A stretch of DNA of 42,272 nucleotides from an uncultured Bacteroidales bacterium (GTDB lineage: Bacteria; Bacteroidota; Bacteroidia; Bacteroidales; P3). Below the pieces are notes generated by a model. That model searched no databases. It saw only the letters and a program-made list of their open reading frames with translations, and was not told the origin of the DNA. The stretch is from contig CAMIVE010000012.1 of NCBI GenBank assembly GCA_946401725.1, positions 1 through 42,272 on the forward strand, given 5' to 3'. Shown piece by piece: positions 18,215-25,951 of this stretch (the first letter of the stretch is position 1; each line of letters opens with the position of its first letter). The translations under genes and the position numbers were made by a program.

Positions 18215-19093
18215 ATGAACCGCCATCTGCTCTTTATCGTCAACCCTATCTCGGGTATCGGCAAACAAAAGAAAATCGAGGATTTGCTGCAGCAGCATAT
18301 CGACCATACGCTGATAGACTACACTGTCCGCTACACCGAGCGCATCCATCACGGGACCGAACTGGCACGCGAAGCTGTGGAGCAAGGGTGTTTCGACGCC
18401 ATTGTCGCCGTAGGCGGTGACGGCAGCGTCAACGATATCGTCTCCGGCATGGTGGGTTCCGACCTCACCTTGGGCATCATCCCCTGCGGCAGTGGCAACG
18501 GACTGGCCAGAAACCTGAAGATACCGCTCACACCGGCACATGCCATCGAAATGCTTAACCACTACAAAGTGGCAGAAATCGACACCATCTACCTGAACGA
18601 CCGCGTGGTGACCAGCATTGCCGGCATTGGATTCGACGCCCGTGTGGCACGACGTATGAAACAGGCCAAAGCCCGTGGGCTGCAGGCTTACGCCAAAATC
18701 ATCCTCACCGACTACCCCACTTACAAAGAGCACACTTTCAAACTCAATATCGACGGAAACGAAATTGAACGGAAAGCATGGTTTATCAGTTTCGCCAATT
18801 CCAACCAGTTCGGCTACAATACCGCTGTTGCTCCGATGGCCAAACTCGACGACGGACTGATTGATGTCTGCATCGTCGACCGTATCCCGCTGCTCCATCT
18901 GCCCCTCACCGCGCCGTTGCTTTATCTCAACCATTTCGAGCTCTCGCAGCATGTGGAATACTTCAAAGCACGCGAAGTGACCGTCTACAACAACGAAGAG
19001 CGCTGGGTCAATGTCGACGGTGAAGGAGAGCGTATCGGCAAAGAGCTCCACTTCTACAACATGCGCAAATCACTCAAGGTTCTCGTTCCCTAA
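18215..19093 (+). CDS. Diacylglycerol kinase family lipid kinase (DgkB/YegS-like)
   Basis: The 292-residue product shows the nucleotide-binding pattern of the family: LLFIVNPISGIG at the N-terminus, VAVGGDGSVNDIVSG at 65-79 and IPCGSGNGLARNL at 89-101. The C-terminal half is the beta-sandwich lipid-binding domain. It phosphorylates diacylglycerol or a similar lipid at the cytoplasmic face. It starts 4 bp after the LtaS-like gene. I infer that it converts the diacylglycerol left by that enzyme to phosphatidic acid for reuse, as LtaS and DgkB do together in Gram-positive bacteria. Confidence 0.9.
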   Translation: MNRHLLFIVNPISGIGKQKKIEDLLQQHIDHTLIDYTVRYTERIHHGTELAREAVEQGCFDAIVAVGGDGSVNDIVSGMVGSDLTLGIIPCGSGNGLARNLKIPLTPAHAIEMLNHYKVAEIDTIYLNDRVVTSIAGIGFDARVARRMKQAKARGLQAYAKIILTDYPTYKEHTFKLNIDGNEIERKAWFISFANSNQFGYNTAVAPMAKLDDGLIDVCIVDRIPLLHLPLTAPLLYLNHFELSQHVEYFKAREVTVYNNEERWVNVDGEGERIGKELHFYNMRKSLKVLVP

Positions 19094-19196
19094 AAAATGA
19101 ACGGAGCCACTTTCTCTGCCGAAGGCCGTAAGCACTTTAGTAACGATAAAAAAATAACATGTAACGATAATGTGCCGAAGGTACATAATTTCAATA

Positions 19197-19226
19197 ACCC
19201 CAGACTGCACTTCGTTTGTCTGGGGT
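19197..19226 (+). promoter_or_regulatory. Hairpin in the leader of the SUI1-like gene
   Basis: ACCCCAGAC pairs perfectly with GTCTGGGGT over a 12-nt loop, ending 26 bp before the ATG. There is no T-run, so it is a weak candidate terminator and may be a leader structure. Confidence 0.5.
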
Positions 19227-19252
19227 ACAAAAACCATCAACCCCCATCCCCC

Positions 19253-19582
19253 ATGTCCAAAAAGAACCAAATCGGAGTAGTCTACTCCACCGACCCAAAC
19301 TTCAAATACCAGTACGAAGACGACGAGACAGAACAGACAACCCTGCCCCCCCAGCAGCAGAAGCTGCACGTATGCCTCGACCGCAAACAGCGTGGCGGCA
19401 AGCAGGTGACGCTGGTAACAGGCTTTGTCGGTACCGATGCGGATCTGAATGCTTTGGGCAAGATGCTGAAGACCAAATGCGGCGTCGGCGGCAATGTCAA
19501 AGACGGCGAAATCCTCATCCAAGGCGACCACCGCGAAAAGGTGCAGGCATTACTGACTGCCGAAGGGTATAAGGTAAAATAA
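19253..19582 (+). CDS. SUI1/eIF1-like translation factor (YciH family)
   Basis: The product has 109 residues. I start at [13 protein letters not shown] because the upstream in-frame extension contains the leader hairpin and does not match the family. The SUI1 core is clear: [39 protein letters not shown] and IQGDHREKV. Bacterial YciH homologues resemble eIF1 and may influence start-codon selection. It sits alone after the lipid kinase operon and 38 bp before the sigma factor gene, where base composition shifts towards AT. Confidence 0.9.
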   Translation: MSKKNQIGVVYSTDPNFKYQYEDDETEQTTLPPQQQKLHVCLDRKQRGGKQVTLVTGFVGTDADLNALGKMLKTKCGVGGNVKDGEILIQGDHREKVQALLTAEGYKVK

Positions 19583-19620
19583 GGAACTGTTTTGTTTTTA
19601 AAATAATATGCCGTAAAGTT

Positions 19621-20358
19621 ATGAAGTCCACTTACCCCATCCCTTTCAATAAAATCAAGCATTTGAGTCAAGCGACTCTCAAACATAAGTTACTAATCAG
19701 GAGCGAGATCCACACGCAACAATTTCTGTACGGAATGGCTTGGCCCGTATTCAACAAACTATGGCATTATTTCTATACCGACTGCGAAACAACAGAGGAG
19801 TACGCCAACGACACATACATATATATCATCGAACCCCGTGAAAGTAAAACACCGCCTGTATTATTAGAAACTTATTTGCCCAAAAAAGGGAAAAAACTGG
19901 TACACTGGTTGTTCAAAACAGCTCTTAACCGCTGTATAGACGAACACAGGAAACACAGAAACGTGGTCTTTGTTACACTGGACGAAAATATTGCAGGCTA
20001 CGATGATTCAAGACGGTCGGATATCGATAGGATGACATTGTCGGGTGAAAAAGTCAAAGACAAAAGTTATTATATTGAGACAGGATTGAGCAAAAAAGAA
20101 TGGCTACAATTGATAGCACAGATTCCTAACGAGCGTTACCGCAAGTTGCTCACCTATCGTTACCTGGAAAACCTCAAATACAGTGAAGTGGCAGCCCAAA
20201 TGGGCGAATCGGAGTCGCTGTGCAGACAGACACGCTACAAAGCGGTGGAGCAATTGAAAACAGTTTTTTTTGCCAATGCGGAAAACCTCTTAGAAGGAAA
20301 AACAAAAAAATCAAAACTATTAGGTTATGAACAAAGACAAATGCCCTTACTCAAATAA
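19621..20358 (+). CDS. ECF-like RNA polymerase sigma factor (divergent)
   Basis: The product has 245 residues. A helical N-terminal half (~35-120, ending LVHWLFKTALNRCIDEHRKHR) looks like a divergent sigma region 2. The C-terminal part (~155-215: LIAQIPNERYRKLLTYRYLE, then YSEVAAQMGESESLCRQTRY) is a typical region 4 helix-turn-helix. It is longer than most ECF sigma factors. Its 3' end overlaps the next gene by 32 bp. The overlap with a small membrane protein is the classic sigma/anti-sigma layout. The six genes after it are possible targets. No promoter recognised. Confidence 0.72.
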   Translation: MKSTYPIPFNKIKHLSQATLKHKLLIRSEIHTQQFLYGMAWPVFNKLWHYFYTDCETTEEYANDTYIYIIEPRESKTPPVLLETYLPKKGKKLVHWLFKTALNRCIDEHRKHRNVVFVTLDENIAGYDDSRRSDIDRMTLSGEKVKDKSYYIETGLSKKEWLQLIAQIPNERYRKLLTYRYLENLKYSEVAAQMGESESLCRQTRYKAVEQLKTVFFANAENLLEGKTKKSKLLGYEQRQMPLLK

Positions 20359-20671
20359 AACTTCGAATAAAAACGAGGCTCATCAATACGAAGAGGACAA
20401 TAAATACAGGGAATTAGAAGAATTCCTGAACGGGCAGCTGCCTGAGGTTGCGGAGCACGATGTTATGGCATTAATTGACAATGATGCAGAAATGAGGGAG
20501 ATTGCAGATATCTTGCTTGATCTAGACGATATACAAGTGTTTGAAGAATTGAAAGAATCACACAATAAACATTCAAAAGTCTCCTTCGAAAAGATTGTAT
20601 TATGGTTAATCCTTTTGGCTGTGGCAGCGTATACCTTTTTATCTGATTTTATACTAGCACTGTATAGATAA
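20327..20671 (+). CDS. Small single-pass membrane protein, candidate anti-sigma factor
   Basis: The 114-residue product has an acidic cytoplasmic N-terminal region (ELEEFLNGQLPEVAEHDV ... MREIADILLDLDD) and one C-terminal membrane helix (~88-110, IVLWLILLAVAAYTFLSDFI). It overlaps the sigma gene by 32 bp in another frame, so the two are translated together. Position, size and topology fit an anti-sigma factor, but I see no named anti-sigma domain. Function is therefore inferred from context. Confidence 0.6.
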   Translation: MNKDKCPYSNKTSNKNEAHQYEEDNKYRELEEFLNGQLPEVAEHDVMALIDNDAEMREIADILLDLDDIQVFEELKESHNKHSKVSFEKIVLWLILLAVAAYTFLSDFILALYR

Positions 20672-20744
20672 AAGCATTTTTTAAATCATCTTATCAAACG
20701 AAAATCAGCACATTACAAAAAACATAGAGAAAAAATTTCTTTTT

Positions 20745-20776
20745 TTTGGTGGGAAATTTTGATTGTTTTACGTTTA
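20745..20776 (+). promoter_or_regulatory. Candidate promoter of the six-gene accessory operon
   Basis: TTTG (20745-20748), 20 nt, then TACGTTTA (20769-20776), one base off TAnnTTTG. It lies in the 155-bp gap after the candidate anti-sigma gene. A non-housekeeping -7 would be consistent with control by the adjacent sigma factor, which is inference. Confidence 0.45.
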
Positions 20777-20826
20777 TATGAGTGTAGAAAAACAAAAAAA
20801 ACGGAAAAACAAAAAAAACAATCAAA

Positions 20827-21237
20827 ATGAAAAAAAGAAAAATCAATCATTTATTTTTCGCTTCCACATTTTTGTTGTCAATGACAACACAATGCATCTT
20901 TGCCCAGAACACACATTTTAAAGGTCCCTGCACAGTTCCTAGCGACTATTATGATGTCCGACTTGAAGTACCAGAAATGTGGTATGTGAATGAAAGCGAT
21001 ACACTGAAAATAATTTGGTGGAGCGATGCTCCATTTCAACAGTTATGGTACAGAACGGATAACAACCTGCAATGGATCAAGAGGAATTATACCGACTGTA
21101 GCGACATAAACTTTTTTTCACTGTCAGCCTCCATATTGGAGAGTGCGATTGAAGTACAGTGGATGCTATTAGTCGGATGCGAGAACAAGTTGAACTATGA
21201 AGCAGTAAGCGAAGGTGTAATTAAGATAGCAAGATAG
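20827..21237 (+). CDS. Secreted hypothetical protein
   Basis: The 136-residue product has a Sec signal peptide ending near CIFAQN (residue 27). The mature part is beta-rich, with many Trp and Tyr residues (RLEVPEMWYVNESDTL, IIWWSDAPFQQLWYR). The spacing of hydrophobic strands resembles an Ig or Fn3-like sandwich, but I cannot assign a family. First gene of a tight run that continues to 24932. Probably periplasmic or on the surface. Confidence 0.75.
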   Translation: MKKRKINHLFFASTFLLSMTTQCIFAQNTHFKGPCTVPSDYYDVRLEVPEMWYVNESDTLKIIWWSDAPFQQLWYRTDNNLQWIKRNYTDCSDINFFSLSASILESAIEVQWMLLVGCENKLNYEAVSEGVIKIAR

Positions 21238-21266
21238 CAAAGTCAAATCATTTAATCAATATCAAT

Positions 21267-22016
21267 ATGAAAACAAGAAAAGAAACAATCAACATCGACG
21301 GCATTCAGTTTAAAATGGTATATGTGGAAGGCGGCACCTTTAAGATGGGTGTCACTCGCGAACAAGCAGACTATTACTACGACAACGAGTACCCATACCA
21401 TACTGTAACAATCGACTCGTATTTTATCGGGGAAACAGTAGTGACACAGGCATTGTGGAAAATGATTATGGGATTTAACCGTTCAAACAATGAGAACGAC
21501 AATTATCCCATCGATTTAATTTCCTGGGACGAGGCGCAGGAATTCACACAGAAGCTCAGCGCAAAGACAGGAAGGTCATTCCGTCTACCCACTGAAGCGG
21601 AATGGGAATTCGCGGCCCGAGGGGGCAACTTCAGCAAAGGGTATTTGTTCAGTGGAAGCAACAACGCCGACGACATTATGTCAAAAAATATGACTGAGGT
21701 AAAAAAACACGCACCTAACGAATTGGGACTATTCGATATGAATGGATGCGTCTGGCAATGGGTAGCCGACCGTTACGGCGAATACAGCTGGGACGATCAG
21801 GTCAATCCTACCGGACCAGAGGAGGGTGATCTACGTGTCACTCGCGGAGGATGCTTCACCAATGAAGCAAAATTGTTATGCCGTGTGACGAGCCGTAACA
21901 ACTATTATCAGACATCAGGAGTACCCGGTCTCGGATTCAGGATTGCAATGGACGATGACGGAAATCAGCCGAAGAATGTTTTTTTTGCATTGTTTAGAAA
22001 GGCTTTTTTAAAATGA
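21267..22016 (+). CDS. SUMF1/FGE-sulfatase-fold protein, probably not a formylglycine oxidase
   Basis: The 249-residue product matches the SUMF1 (formylglycine-generating-like) fold: VEGGTFKMG (20-28), FRLPTEAEWEFAARGG (105-120), NELGLFDMNGCVWQWVAD (151-168), RVTRGGCF (190-197) and a C-terminal GLGFRIA. Active FGE uses two cysteines in a CxxxxC context near the end; here only the first is kept (Cys205 in LLCRVTSRNNYY), so oxidase activity is doubtful. No signal peptide. Related proteins act as binding, adaptor or EgtB/PvdO-like domains. It overlaps the next gene by 4 bp (ATGA). Confidence 0.85.
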   Translation: MKTRKETINIDGIQFKMVYVEGGTFKMGVTREQADYYYDNEYPYHTVTIDSYFIGETVVTQALWKMIMGFNRSNNENDNYPIDLISWDEAQEFTQKLSAKTGRSFRLPTEAEWEFAARGGNFSKGYLFSGSNNADDIMSKNMTEVKKHAPNELGLFDMNGCVWQWVADRYGEYSWDDQVNPTGPEEGDLRVTRGGCFTNEAKLLCRVTSRNNYYQTSGVPGLGFRIAMDDDGNQPKNVFFALFRKAFLK

Positions 22017-22204
22017 AAGATACCACATCGAGTATTATTTGCTTAATTACATTCACGATTATATTATGCCACTACCCATATATTATTGCCAAAATCATTA
22101 AAGAAAAAGGCGACCTGTGGCGTTTAATGTTATCATCAGCAATTTTCACGGCCATTCTATGCATAGCAACAATTGTACACATCTTAATATCATTATTCCA
22201 TTAA
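22013..22204 (+). CDS. Two-helix small membrane protein
   Basis: The 63-residue product is nearly all membrane: helix 1 SIICLITFTIILCHYPYII and helix 2 MLSSAIFTAILCIATIVHI, joined by a short basic loop (AKIIKEKGDLWR). Its ATG overlaps the SUMF1-like stop as ATGA. No family recognised. It may anchor or assist the neighbouring proteins. Confidence 0.7.
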   Translation: MKDTTSSIICLITFTIILCHYPYIIAKIIKEKGDLWRLMLSSAIFTAILCIATIVHILISLFH

Positions 22205-22220
22205 CATAATACACATAATA

Positions 22221-22682
22221 ATGAAGAAAATAATTTTATTATTAACATTTGCTGTTTTGTTTGTATGGGCTACGAGTTGCGGGAACAGGGATTCGGATGA
22301 CCGTAACGACGTAGATACAGCAAATACAATTTGCGACCTGTACTTGGATTTAGGATTTGACTCAAACGGTACATATGTGATTGTCGACAGTGATTTATAC
22401 TGCTATCTGGACACAGTCTGCGCCCTGCTGAACAAGGCCAATCCTGATAAAAGTACAGCGTATTATTATGACATCATCATATCCGAACGATCCAAAGAAA
22501 AACCCGCACGCTGCCTTTTAATAGAACAAGGCATTCCTTATGATATTTGGCAAAAGATATACAACCAGCCTGGATGGAGACGCTGTGTGATAAAATATTT
22601 TGATCACAAAAGCGTTATAAATCACATAGGCGAAGACACTACAAATGCAGCAAAACGAAAAGAACAGTCACCCAAAAACTAA
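22221..22682 (+). CDS. Hypothetical lipoprotein
   Basis: The 153-residue product has a lipoprotein signal peptide with lipobox WATSC (Cys20) followed by an Asp/Arg-rich tether. The body (DLYLDLGFDSNGTYVIVDSD, LIEQGIPYDIWQKIYNQPGW) is not recognised. It lies 16 bp after the small membrane gene and 13 bp before the sugar kinase gene. Confidence 0.72.
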   Translation: MKKIILLLTFAVLFVWATSCGNRDSDDRNDVDTANTICDLYLDLGFDSNGTYVIVDSDLYCYLDTVCALLNKANPDKSTAYYYDIIISERSKEKPARCLLIEQGIPYDIWQKIYNQPGWRRCVIKYFDHKSVINHIGEDTTNAAKRKEQSPKN

Positions 22683-22695
22683 CAACAATAAAGTT

Positions 22696-23643
22696 ATGGA
22701 AAAAAATAAAAATATCATTGTTGGTATAGGGGAATGTCTTTTCGATCTTTTCCCTAATAGTGCTGGTAATCATTCTGGATACATCCTGCATTCAGGAATA
22801 ATGACAGGTTACGAACTTGGAGGCGCACCTGCCAATTTTGCCTATCACGCAGGGCAACTTCTTGGTAAGAAGAATGCATTTGTAATCAGTGCCCGTAACG
22901 ATAAAGACTATGAAGGGATGCTGCTGGACACCGAATTAGACCGCCGTGGCATACAGAGAATAATACCTTCGGTTGCCGACTATTGCACGGGGACAGTAAT
23001 CGTCTCACAAACTGATAATGGACCGCAATACCTAATAAAAGAGGATGTAGCCTACGATCATATTCCATTCACAAAAGAAATGGAAGCTGTGGCCACCGAA
23101 GCAACTGCTGTATGTTTTGGAACGCTTGCCCAACGTTGCAGCATGTCAAAAAGTACTATACAGCGTTTTCTTGACGCCACACCCAAGAATTGCCTTAAAA
23201 TATTCGACATAAACCTGCGACAAAACTATTTTGTTAGAGAGATTATTGAAGACTCATTTAAACGATGCAACATCCTCAAGCTGAACAACGACGAACTTCC
23301 TGTCGTATGTCAGATGTTTGGCATCAATGATAACGAACCCGAGGTATGCTGCCGCAGGATAATGTCGCTATGGGGCATCGACACAACAATATTCACCTGC
23401 GGTGCAGAAGGGTCGTACATATTCTCGCACAACGAGACCTCGTACAAAAAATCAAAAAAAGTTAATGTAGTCAGCTCTGTCGGTGCAGGTGATTCTTTCA
23501 CAGCGGCCTTCTGTGCTGCCATACTAAAAGGACGTCCTCTTGCAGAAGTTCGCCAGCTAGCCGTAGAAGTCAGCGCCTACGTCTGCACGCAAAATGGTGC
23601 AATGCCAGAATTACCCGAAGAAATAGTCAAACAATTAAAATAA
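22696..23643 (+). CDS. PfkB-family carbohydrate kinase (fructokinase-like)
   Basis: The 315-residue product starts at MEKNKNIIVGIGECLFDLFP; an earlier in-frame ATG overlaps the lipoprotein gene and lacks homology. PfkB motifs: GGAPANFAYHAGQL near the N-terminus and the anion-hole/catalytic motif VSSVGAGDSFTAAF (~262-275). The family phosphorylates sugars such as fructose with ATP in the cytoplasm. No sugar transporter or glycosidase is near, so the substrate is unknown. It is odd as the only clear metabolic enzyme in this sigma-linked run. Confidence 0.88.
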   Translation: MEKNKNIIVGIGECLFDLFPNSAGNHSGYILHSGIMTGYELGGAPANFAYHAGQLLGKKNAFVISARNDKDYEGMLLDTELDRRGIQRIIPSVADYCTGTVIVSQTDNGPQYLIKEDVAYDHIPFTKEMEAVATEATAVCFGTLAQRCSMSKSTIQRFLDATPKNCLKIFDINLRQNYFVREIIEDSFKRCNILKLNNDELPVVCQMFGINDNEPEVCCRRIMSLWGIDTTIFTCGAEGSYIFSHNETSYKKSKKVNVVSSVGAGDSFTAAFCAAILKGRPLAEVRQLAVEVSAYVCTQNGAMPELPEEIVKQLK

Positions 23644-23648
23644 AACCG

Positions 23649-24932
23649 ATGATGAAAAAAATAACATTATTAGCATTACTTATGCTATACACCGGCTTCT
23701 GCCACAGTCAAAACATAATCATTCAGGGCACAAAAATAGCGTTGGAAGCTGTACAGAACATAGAAAAAGCGCAGGAAAATGCTTTACATCAGGCTACAGA
23801 AGAAATATCCAAAATGCAAACATCATTAGATCAGATAAATAATAATATCAGTATTGACACTGACTCAATATTGAACAGGTATGACACAAGAGAAGGAAAA
23901 TATGATGATCTAATCATGTCAACAAACGAGCGGCGACAAAAAATAAAAGACCAGCTCAGCGCCGGATGGCGACCGAAGCATTTTGGGATAAAACGGAACT
24001 ACAACATTAATAATGAAGACCCAGACTCCACCAGATCGTATACTATTCTGAGACTTATGGACGACTTCGGTTCAAAGTCAAAATCGAGTATACGCCGATG
24101 GGTACAGTTTATGATGACAGATATAATAAATAAAGACAAAGCCTATTTTTGCAAAGATGCAAACAGATCCGCTACGCAATTCGTAAAAATAGAGAAAGAC
24201 TACAGCATTATTAAGATTCCCGCCAACACAAAAGGCATTCCGCCAATAATGTTCGTGGCGCATACCGACAACGGCAGCAACGCCCAAAGAGAATGCTACA
24301 ATGCTGGTCTACCAATACACTACAACTATGACGGTGGCAGTATCAACATCGGCAACAACAGCATTGTGGTTTCACCCCTGGAAAAGAACATAGACAACCA
24401 GATAAATCAGCCGTTCACCGACGTAGAAGCCAGAACCATCATTACCACCAACGGCGAAACGCCTATCGGGCTAGATGCCGTTGCCAGCAGTACTATGCTT
24501 GTAACGCTGTGTGCACAAATCGCCTTTAATGACACCCTACGCCACGGTGATGTATATTTCTGCATAACACAGAACAAGAAAGCCATCAGGACAGCCAAAG
24601 GGCTCAGGAGCTTATACAACATAATGGGATCCAACAACGATGGTCTAATGGTATTATTGGACTATAGCAACAGCCAAGACTATGAAATAACCGACAATAC
24701 CCCCAAAATGATAAAAGACATTGTCGACAAATCATACAGAACCAACGGCAGAATTGTGACACAACGGGCATTAGAAACGACTGAGAATGTTGATGAGAGC
24801 TATCCACCAACAATCAGCATATACTGCGGCATAAAGGACCCTGGCACTCTTGGCGAATGGGCCTGCCTCGAATATATGAAGCAGTCGTTGCGAATAGCCT
24901 GTAGCATAACCTCTATGCTCGGACAGAAATAA
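23649..24932 (+). CDS. Secreted PepT-like M20B peptidase homologue with degraded active site
   Basis: The 427-residue product has a signal peptide (cleavage near CHSQN) and a coiled-coil-like region (~35-105). From ~145 it follows the tripeptidase PepT: KIPANTKGIPPIMFVAHTDN (189-208, PepT PAN...FIAHMDT), YDGGSINIG (227-235), TTNGETPIGLDAVAS (266-280, PepT DGxTLLGADDKAG), HGDVYFCITQNKK (299-311, PepT HGDIxxxFTPDEE) and LLDYSN (336-341). Metal residues His205, Asp207, Asp276 and Asp338 are kept, but the catalytic Glu-Glu pair is Lys310-Lys311 and the last His region reads GTLGEW where PepT has FHG. I infer a non-catalytic binding protein in the periplasm or outer membrane. Starts 5 bp after the kinase gene. 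Confidence 0.72.
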   Translation: MMKKITLLALLMLYTGFCHSQNIIIQGTKIALEAVQNIEKAQENALHQATEEISKMQTSLDQINNNISIDTDSILNRYDTREGKYDDLIMSTNERRQKIKDQLSAGWRPKHFGIKRNYNINNEDPDSTRSYTILRLMDDFGSKSKSSIRRWVQFMMTDIINKDKAYFCKDANRSATQFVKIEKDYSIIKIPANTKGIPPIMFVAHTDNGSNAQRECYNAGLPIHYNYDGGSINIGNNSIVVSPLEKNIDNQINQPFTDVEARTIITTNGETPIGLDAVASSTMLVTLCAQIAFNDTLRHGDVYFCITQNKKAIRTAKGLRSLYNIMGSNNDGLMVLLDYSNSQDYEITDNTPKMIKDIVDKSYRTNGRIVTQRALETTENVDESYPPTISIYCGIKDPGTLGEWACLEYMKQSLRIACSITSMLGQK

Positions 24933-24951
24933 TGCAACTAGGCAAAAACAG

Positions 24952-25584
24952 CTAATACTTCGTCTTCACCGCCTTGTGGCGACCACCTTTGTAGAAATGG
25001 TTTTTCCAGTAGGAATTTTCCAGCGAACTGATGATTACACCTTTGGAAGTGGACGAATGGACAAACATATCCTCTTTGAGATAGATTCCCACATGTCCCA
25101 CTTTGCCTTTTGAATTGGTGAAGAAGACAATATCGCCTTCACGCAGATCGTTTCGTTTCACATCCTTGTACACATCTTTCTGGATGTCGCTGGCGACACG
25201 GTGCAGCGAGACACCGTAGACCGTTTTAAAGATATGTCCCACAAAGCAGGAGCAGTCCACACCACTGGTGCTACATCCGCCGTAGAGATAGGGAGTCCCG
25301 TACCAGCTGTCAATGGCCTCATAGAGTTTGGGATTGTCCTTGTCGTTGAGTTCCATGCCGCATTTGGATCCGGCACTACCATTGTTCGCTTTATTGTCAG
25401 GTGTTTTGGGACGACGTACCGTTTCCTCCTTGACATACTCGTCAGCATAGAGTTGTTCCACAATGAAATCCTCATCCTCGAGATTGGAGCTGAATATTTT
25501 ATTGAGGAGCTTACAGGAACTGAACGACACCACAGAGAGCATCGCAGCCAACGACAAAACGGTTATTTTTCTTGCCAGTTTCAT
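24952..25584 (-). CDS. NlpC/P60-family lipoprotein endopeptidase
   Basis: The 210-residue product has a lipoprotein signal peptide (FSSC, Cys24), a linker, then an NlpC/P60 domain: YGTPYLYGGCSTSGVDCSCF (catalytic Cys111), VGHVGIYL (His164) and FVHSSTSKGV (His176). It should cleave stem peptides of peptidoglycan from the inner face of the outer membrane. The usual DCSGF is DCSCF here. Third gene of a minus-strand run after the lytic transglycosylase and FtsB-like genes (gaps 21 and 34 bp), all concerned with the cell wall. Converges with the PepT-like gene with only 19 bp between. Confidence 0.9.
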   Translation of the reverse strand: MKLARKITVLSLAAMLSVVSFSSCKLLNKIFSSNLEDEDFIVEQLYADEYVKEETVRRPKTPDNKANNGSAGSKCGMELNDKDNPKLYEAIDSWYGTPYLYGGCSTSGVDCSCFVGHIFKTVYGVSLHRVASDIQKDVYKDVKRNDLREGDIVFFTNSKGKVGHVGIYLKEDMFVHSSTSKGVIISSLENSYWKNHFYKGGRHKAVKTKY

Positions 25585-25618
25585 AGGTCCGGTCTTTTCT
25601 GGTTCAGTTCAAGAAGGG

Positions 25619-25930
25619 TCAATCCGACTCCGTCACACGGTTCACCACAAAGACATCCTCGTTCTGACGCTTCATGAAGTAGGTCTCACGTCCATAACGT
25701 TCAATCGAATCGAGGTCATACTTCAGCCGTTCCGCTTTCACACTGTCAACCACGATACCCCGTTTGAGGGTATCGATGGTATATTCCAGTTCCGAGACAT
25801 CACGTCGCAACGAGCGCGTCACGAAAAGGTTGTTTTCATCGAGAAAAAGGATGATCAGCAGAAAGACAATGCATGTAATGACATACTTGTTTTTGATGAT
25901 TTTCCAGAATTTGGTATCCTTAAAACGCAT
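25619..25930 (-). CDS. Septum formation initiator family protein (FtsB/DivIC-like)
   Basis: The 103-residue product has a short basic cytoplasmic end, one membrane helix (YVITCIVFLLIILFL) and a coiled coil (RSLRRDVSELEYTIDTLKR) ending with RYGRETYFMKRQNEDVFVV. This layout and the YGRE..MK.. motif identify the FtsB/DivIC family, which joins FtsL and FtsQ at the division site. It lies between two cell-wall enzyme genes. Confidence 0.88.
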   Translation of the reverse strand: MRFKDTKFWKIIKNKYVITCIVFLLIILFLDENNLFVTRSLRRDVSELEYTIDTLKRGIVVDSVKAERLKYDLDSIERYGRETYFMKRQNEDVFVVNRVTESD

Positions 25931-25951
25931 GGTGCCTACCTGTTTTCGATA

